Shown: positions 59,627 to 64,000 of the stretch, in pieces
Layout: each line of letters begins with the position of its first letter
Numbering within the stretch: position 1 is the stretch's first letter
From: Tubiluchus corallicola
Taxonomy: Eukaryota; Priapulida; Priapulimorpha; Priapulimorphida; Tubiluchidae
Assembly (NCBI GenBank): GCA_030141605.1
Contig: JAQGDQ010000081.1
Location: 316,001 to 380,000 of the forward strand
Direction of reading: 5' to 3'
DNA length: 64,000 nucleotides
The notes under the pieces: generated by a model
Seen by the model: only the letters and a program-made list of their open reading frames with translations
Told to the model about the DNA's origin: nothing
The model's database searches: none
Program-made: the position numbers and the translations under genes

Positions 59627-61056
59627 GTAAGTAAGATATTTTGATTTTGTAATTTTTTTAATATACAGTAGAGAATTTAAACTAACATAAGCACTTATCG
59701 TAAACCAGATTATTTTACCATAATCACAGTGTATAGGGCTATAGGCCGTTTGAAAATCGATACTACGTGTCATAATAAATTATTTACACATCTATTGTGT
59801 AGACTATTTCGTCGTATAATTCTTTAAATTGGCAAAAAAAGTTCACCCGCGCGAAAACACTCCCAATTTCTGTTCATTGCTACAAGCACAACAATATCAT
59901 ACGGTTACATTTTTAATGCTAATTGCATGCATAATTAAAGGGCAGTGCTTCGCTTGAGAGGAAGGGTAAACGTAGATCAAACGAAGACAAAGAGAATTTC
60001 ACTGTGCTCTAATTAAGGCGAATGTCGCCTTAGGCACTAATTTGTCTGAAAAATTCTGTATAATGAGGCACACGAGCCGTGCTTAAATGATAATTCTTTC
60101 CTAGTGAAAAGAAAGATGGAAGTTTCCACGCTAGACTGTTGTGGGGGCGTACAACTGGATTCATTTTAGACTGTACGTCCTGAATAGTAATACAAATCAC
60201 TTTAGGAGGAGTCTGAAGGACCAACTCCGAGGGATCCACTCGTTGAATTGGGTTTTCCTCTATCTCGCTTTGTTATTTAGGGTAATAGGCCATATTCGAC
60301 TGCTAGGGATGTATCAAATCACCTTGCTCATTTAATTTTAACCTTTGACCTATCAGTGACTTTTAAAGGTCTATCGTGAAATATGTTGATTGACCTGCCA
60401 ATTTGATTTAGTTATTTGCGTTTGCTAACGAACCGCATAAAAAATTGCTGCGAACTAAGCTAGAAAGTTCTGGACTAAAGTTGATTTTGATCTTTTTACC
60501 TTAACAAACAATTCTGTGGACGATCGACAGCCAAACTGACACTGCTGAAGACTCTACCCACCCTCTAGTAACTAAAATCCAAGCATTAGATTTAGACAAA
60601 TCTCTGAGCTTTTTATAGTCTATGTTAAGTGTTTTGTGGTTTCTGTTATTACGAAGAAAAATTTTCCACTCGAAACGGCGGCTCTGACTTTGAAGCCATA
60701 TTGAATCCATAACTAATTTGTCTGTTTGGCTTACGTTCATCTTGTATGATTAAAATTCACCAAAATTACTAATTTGCAATTTCAAGGTGGAACTATTCGC
60801 TTCAGTTTCTAACTTTATGCGCGAGTTTGCAATCTCGGAAATTCAATTCTTGCGTTGTAAAGCAATTTTGCAACTTCGGCTGACGTTATATCCAACACGT
60901 TCAAGGCGCATGCGCAAAAGTTTATCGTTGTATGTAGCTACTGAACGTGAGACTGAGACTTTCATTCCTAATATAATAATAAATGTCGACAATAAAATGA
61001 TTTTTATTTAGAAATAGCCATCACAAGAATTGGAAATTGGAAGAATTGGAAACCCG
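59627..61056. other. AT-rich spacer
   Basis: No gene is supported; frames near 60030-60335 and 60501-60740 have no recognisable domain. Confidence 0.5.
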
Positions 61057-61072
61057 TGTCGCCATCTACTAA
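61057..61072 (-). promoter_or_regulatory. CTCF-like motif
   Basis: The minus strand reads TTAGTAGATGGCGACA, matching the core from the third position on (14 of 16 in total). Confidence 0.38.
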
Positions 61073-62787
61073 AATTATTAATAATTTGTAGAAGTTGGTA
61101 TACCTTTAGGAACTTCAGTACAGTGTTATGAAACACTGTTCTTATAATATCTTACAAAGTTGTCTTACTTTGAAACTGTAACTTATAAACAAAAAGTAGT
61201 TTATGTTGCACAAGTTGGAGCATTCAATGAATTCCCACGTCTTTCATAAGGCATCTGTTACCATTAGTGAAAAAAACATGTTTAGGCATGCGTTTCTGTA
61301 TAATTATACTCTTTTGTATGCACCACTCCTTGTAGGAGATGAACTTCTTCATTATTTAACACTAGCAGTAAAAAATCCTAATCTTGTGATGAATGCTTGT
61401 TCTTTGTTATAAATGAACTGCATTTTAATGGGTGTGATCACGCGATGGAGTTACGGCAAGGACATACAGGACTGACCCGTCTGTCAGCATAATTTCGCAA
61501 GCAAGGAACTGATAATATAATCCACAATCGTAAAAATTAGCGCGTAAAAATTTCGTTTTATGCTAAATTTACGATTCGCACGAGATGTTTTCCTGCAAAG
61601 ATGTCCTTTTCTGCGTGTGACCTTGAGTTTCGTTCTAGAGGAGATTATTACTAATTTATAAGGTTTTCTCTTGTTGCTGTTATGTGCTATTACAGCCTTT
61701 ATCATCACTATAGATTTTATAAAACATTTATACAGGAGAATACTTCATGATGTTGCTTGATTTCGCCTGATTTATTTATATTCCTCTGCACGACGAATAA
61801 CAATTTGGTTTGTTTGTTCTTCTTCTTGGTGACGATATTTCAAGAAAGAACGCTAGGAATTATGCTTGAATGATTAGGCGAACAGTTTTGGTACCTTTCT
61901 TGCTATTTAATTTATTTAATGAGGAATTGATACTAACAGTTAAAGGTAGGATTAATAATTGCAAAGACGACCGCATGATATCGCTTGCAAGAGTCGCTTT
62001 AAAGCGGTCCTTAGTTATACAGTTTTGTTTTCGTTTCTCTCCATGGGAGGTGTTATGTTCTTTCACGTACGAAAACGGTTACGTCGACGAGCTGCTATGT
62101 AAAATTCGTTATTATGGTTGAAGTCTGACAATTTAGCAACAACAGAAGGAAAAAATTGTTTAGTTGTTTTTTTGCCAGTGTTGCCGGGTCTTTTATACTG
62201 TAATCTTTTGTTCATTGGATTTTCTTACTGACTGAAACTCACAATTCTAAAATTGCAATAAATTGCGCAAACGTCTTTAGATTAACTAAACAAAATGTCA
62301 AATGTGTGGGCCTATGATAGTAAAAAAATGTTCGGAATATAAACTATATTCCCGCTGGGAATGACTAGATCCAAATAATAAATGACTGCTCTTTTGTTTA
62401 TAGGGTGTCTCATTGACGTTTAAGTTAATGAGCACAATTCTAATCAGTTTCACTCTGTATGATGTTAATCAACTCACTGCTAAGTAATTGGCTAAGTAAT
62501 TAGCTCTAGAATATTTGCATAATGTTGACCCAACAGTCAATCATTGGTTCATTATGTTAGAGACAAAACGCGACACTTGATAAACATTGTACGAGGACGT
62601 TGAAGAAATTAATCAGTTTGCGCACAACTACACAGCAATTTTGGTACTCTCTGCTTGTACATACTACATTGTCATTATAGTACGCAGCAAATAGTTTTAT
62701 ATTCACTTTTTCACATGTCTTTAAAATATTTAATCGGTTGGTGCGTAGTTGAGATTGTGCTTGGTCGATCGTTTATAGCTTGAATGC
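61073..62787. other. AT-rich spacer
   Basis: No gene is supported. Confidence 0.5.
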
Positions 62788-62821
62788 AATGCACTTTACC
62801 ATGAAATGCACTTTACCATTT
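62788..62821. repeat. 17-bp tandem duplication
   Basis: AATGCACTTTACCATGA is followed directly by AATGCACTTTACCATTT. Confidence 0.9.
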
Positions 62822-63143
62822 TGTGTGCAACTTTTTAAAGTTAAGTGCTGAAAATCTTTGATTTTATACATTTTAATTTCTTTTGAATTTTTCTAAAAAA
62901 CTTTCAAAAATTTGCTAAGTATATTAAATATTCTAGTCGAGTAGACACGCAAACTTTTTTCAAAGCGCTTTCGATGATATAATATCATTTAAAAAACCCA
63001 ATAATCTTAAAAAATAAACAGCTAGACACTAAACACACTAAAGCCCTTTTGCTTGCCAACTGTTGGTCAATTCCACTTGGAGCGTGCCAGTCTTTAAGTA
63101 AGCCAGCATAAGCCAGACCGGTTTCACTCTGGTAAACATTTAA
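62822..63143. other. AT-rich spacer
   Basis: Nothing is supported. Confidence 0.5.
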
Positions 63144-63217
63144 TCTGATCTCGAGCTGATTAATGTAAAATGATTATTATCTCATCTCGAGTTGACTGAT
63201 GTAAAAATAGTTAATTA
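63144..63217. repeat. 36-bp tandem duplication
   Basis: TCTGATCTCGAGCTGATTAA (63144) and TCTCATCTCGAGTTGACTGA (63180) begin two 36-bp units, each followed by a TGTAAAA-A/T phrase. Confidence 0.78.
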
Positions 63218-63408
63218 AAGTGCTTAATTATAATTTAATTAGAAAGTTTATGGCCAATCTTTTAGGATAGTTTTATTTTATTTTCCTCTGTACATTGGTC
63301 TATCGATTTTGGCTGCGCTGGACCCCTGAGGTCTCAAATGACTATAAAACCGTTAGCCCAAGAGTTCGAATTGTCGTAAACTATTACTGACCACTGGGCA
63401 ATGCATTT

Positions 63409-63424
63409 CAGTGCCATCTAGCTA
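63409..63424 (-). promoter_or_regulatory. CTCF-like motif
   Basis: The minus strand reads TAGCTAGATGGCACTG; the right thirteen positions fit the CTCF core and the first three do not. Confidence 0.35.
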
Positions 63425-64000
63425 TAATTGCCATGCTAGTGTTAATTACTTCCTGTAGGTTTCAATTATAATTACATGCAATATTCATGATATAGAACGT
63501 GGGACAATTCATTTATCCTGTTGCATCTTTATTTCCTTCTCACTCTTTCTCCCTATGCCTTTCTTTTTCCCTCTCTCTCACTCTCTTTCTCTCTCTCTCT
63601 CTCACGCTGTCTGTCCGTTTCTTTTGGACATTTTACGAGTATCATTGTTTCTACGAAGTTGTTCGTGCGCAAGAAAAGCACGTTAGAGCCGCACATGACT
63701 AACTTGAATGTGATAGAACGCTGCAGCAGCTGTATTAAACAAGCCATGCGTCGAGGAGCTTCCCTGAAGCAAAAGTTGCGCTATCCAAAAGAGAATCTGC
63801 CCCCAACAATACTCTGGGGAGGGACCTTTCGTGTCGCCAAGCACCTGAAAGGGTTTATGGTACTTAGTAAGCACTGACTGCTCTTTCTGGCAGGATTTAC
63901 AGCCCCTATTGTCTTATCAAAGATTAGGATTTGCGCGGAACTTGTTACAAAGGGAGTCAATTTGTCTTAAATCACTTTCATGCAAATGCCAAAGACTTTC
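63425..64000. other. end of window, CT-rich tract
   Basis: A degenerate CT microsatellite lies at 63534-63604. Frames at 63499-63877 on both strands overlap it or lack domains. No gene is supported up to the window edge. Confidence 0.5.

Overview
This is AT-rich animal nuclear DNA, and nearly all of it looks non-coding. I see no prokaryotic gene organisation: no dense ORFs, no operons and no ribosome-binding sites. Instead there are many long microsatellites (GA/CT, CAT/GAT, GTT/GCT, CAGT, GAAT), decayed retroelement fragments, tRNA-derived SINE-like pieces, diverged tandem duplications and dispersed repeat pairs. This fits a gene-poor stretch, or a long intron or regulatory desert, in an invertebrate animal. 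I cannot name the species or phylum. CTCF-like motifs would favour a bilaterian if they are real.

Layout. 1-9.9 kb: AT-rich spacer with a diverged tandem array (about 570-1210), a broken LINE ORF2 C-terminal fragment (about 4264-4455), copy 1 of a dispersed repeat (6238-6440) and a foldback tRNA-like element (7679-7783). 9.9-18.3 kb: a GA tract, several trinucleotide tracts (the largest at 14950-15421), a second copy of the dispersed repeat, two further repeat families and a spliced-looking short segment (14151-14228). 18-24.5 kb: spacer with tandem duplications and a SINE-like piece. 24529-24650: the best protein-coding candidate, a possible first coding exon whose start resembles diacylglycerol kinase N-termini. 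25-42 kb: SINE-like pieces, four large GA or tetranucleotide arrays, a minus-strand exon candidate (35360-35432) and the longest non-repetitive open frame (39258-39658). 42-56 kb: trinucleotide tracts, a candidate regulatory block near 52.4-52.6 kb, a 143-bp-period duplication at 54.1-54.35 kb and a HSE/TATA-like site at 55.03-55.09 kb. 56-64 kb: a long CAGT array, a G/C-rich MITE-like palindrome (58484-58548), a second spliced-looking short segment (59559-59626) and small tandem repeats.

How the parts relate. If the three plus-strand exon candidates (14151, 24529, 59559) belong to one transcript, the window would be the 5' part of a gene with very long introns; this is inference only. Seven CTCF-like 16-mers lie in a strand order of three plus (19.2, 29.8, 46.7 kb) followed by four minus (50.2, 54.4, 61.1, 63.4 kb), a convergent arrangement that deserves a proper motif scan. 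I found no CRISPR array, complete gene, complete transposon, rRNA or confident functional tRNA, and no obvious undescribed multi-gene system.
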